From Spirochaetales bacterium (GTDB taxonomy: Bacteria > Spirochaetota > Spirochaetia > DTKZ01): a DNA stretch of 5,784 nt. The notes under the pieces are model-generated. The model was not told the origin of the DNA, searched no databases, and saw only the letters and a list, made by a program, of their open reading frames with translations. The stretch lies in the NCBI GenBank assembly GCA_031274005.1, contig JAISQU010000343.1:1-5784 (forward strand). The letters are read 5' to 3'. Positions 5,654 to 5,784 of this stretch are shown here, piece after piece (positions within the stretch are counted from its first letter, which is position 1; each line of letters opens with the position of its first letter). The position numbers were made by a program, and so were the translations under genes.

Positions 5654-5683
5654 GGTTTCAAAATTAAACCATTTTTTGAAGCC
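5654..5683 (+). terminator. Weak terminator-like or alternating hairpin downstream of the SDR gene
   Basis: Two mutually exclusive folds are possible. GGTTT (5654-5658) can pair with AAACC (5666-5670), followed at once by A and six T (5672-5677), which is a weak intrinsic terminator. Alternatively GGTTTCAAAA (5654-5663) pairs over 10 bp, with one G-U, with TTTTGAAGCC (5674-5683), which buries the T-run. The first short stem has only two G-C pairs, so termination would be inefficient. Confidence 0.35.
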
Positions 5684-5707
5684 CGTGGGGCGCAATGGGA
5701 TTGAAGG

Positions 5708-5726
5708 GGCGCGAAGCGGCCGCGCC
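5708..5726. repeat. GC-rich hairpin sharing a 10-mer with element A
   Basis: GGCGCG (5708-5713) pairs with CGCGCC (5721-5726) around a 7-nt loop. It contains GCGAAGCGGC (5711-5720), the same 10-mer found at 2988-2997 inside structured element A. It is probably part of the palindromic repeat population of this genome. Confidence 0.4.
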
Positions 5727-5740
5727 AGCGGCGGAACCCC

Positions 5741-5774
5741 CGGAAAGCCCGGTTTTTGCGAAGCAAAAATGCGC
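5741..5774. repeat. Hairpin repeat, copy 2 of 2
   Basis: The flank CGGAAAGCCCGG (5741-5752) leads into a 7-bp stem, TTTTTGC (5753-5759) with GCAAAAA (5763-5769) around GAA, then TGCGC (5770-5774). It matches the copy at 41-82 in both flanks while the stem is 3 bp shorter and still pairs fully. Its apex is the word GCGAAGC (5758-5764). Confidence 0.6.
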
Positions 5775-5784
5775 GCGAATGATT

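Noticed and set aside
4915..5766. Minus-strand open frame of 283 codons antisense to the SDR
   Set aside because: It covers a clear SDR gene in the opposite direction, begins in the hairpin repeat region and shows no domain.
5625..5784. Plus-strand frame from ATG 5625 (or 5634), open to the window end, starting MFEMSYIKEPVSK
   Set aside because: It has no convincing ribosome site and passes through hairpins and the repeat copy, and its second half is Gly/Arg/Ser-rich repeat translation. It cannot be excluded without the sequence to the right.
1..5784. CRISPR array, tRNA, rRNA, toxin-antitoxin pair or phage-defence genes
   Set aside because: No regularly spaced direct repeats, no cloverleaf with CCA-like end and no relevant protein motif was seen on either strand.

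Overview
The window (5784 bp) carries four complete genes from a mid-GC bacterium whose intergenic DNA is unusually rich in palindromes. The large hybrid kinase, the codon use and the many short hairpin repeats suggest a spirochaete of the Treponema type, perhaps from an insect gut. That is an impression from style and not a demonstrated assignment.

Layout. Bases 1-90 may hold the tail of an upstream gene, ending inside a hairpin repeat (41-82). A promoter candidate and an 8-bp inverted repeat precede a 917-residue membrane-bound hybrid sensor histidine kinase (172-2925, +). The convergent gap 2926-3122 is almost entirely secondary structure: a 90-nt element with a perfect 17-bp outer stem and two internal hairpins (2956-3045), then a second, smaller element of the same architecture (3063-3126) that runs into the stop codon of the next gene. 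On the minus strand lie a LacI/GalR-type repressor (3519-4517) and, 18 nt downstream, a single-domain cupin (3123-3500), which look like one operon. Divergent from them is an SDR oxidoreductase (4825-5601, +). The tail 5602-5784 has no supported gene; it holds hairpins and a second copy of the repeat seen at the left edge.

How the genes work together. The regulator-cupin operon and the SDR gene are divergently transcribed from a 307-bp region with two good sigma-70-type promoters. Each promoter has, at its predicted start of transcription, a copy of the same 12-bp word (CTGTGCAATCGT and its complement). One copy sits in a near-match to the LacI-family operator pattern with a central CpG. The simplest reading is that the repressor controls itself, the cupin and the SDR, forming a small catabolic or carbohydrate-derivative regulon whose substrate cannot be read from this window. 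The kinase appears to be a separate unit; no cognate HPt protein, separate response regulator or target gene is visible.

The most interesting material is non-coding: the paired operators, and the structured element after the kinase, whose two hairpins carry CUUG and GAAA tetraloops only when read as RNA in the direction of kinase transcription.
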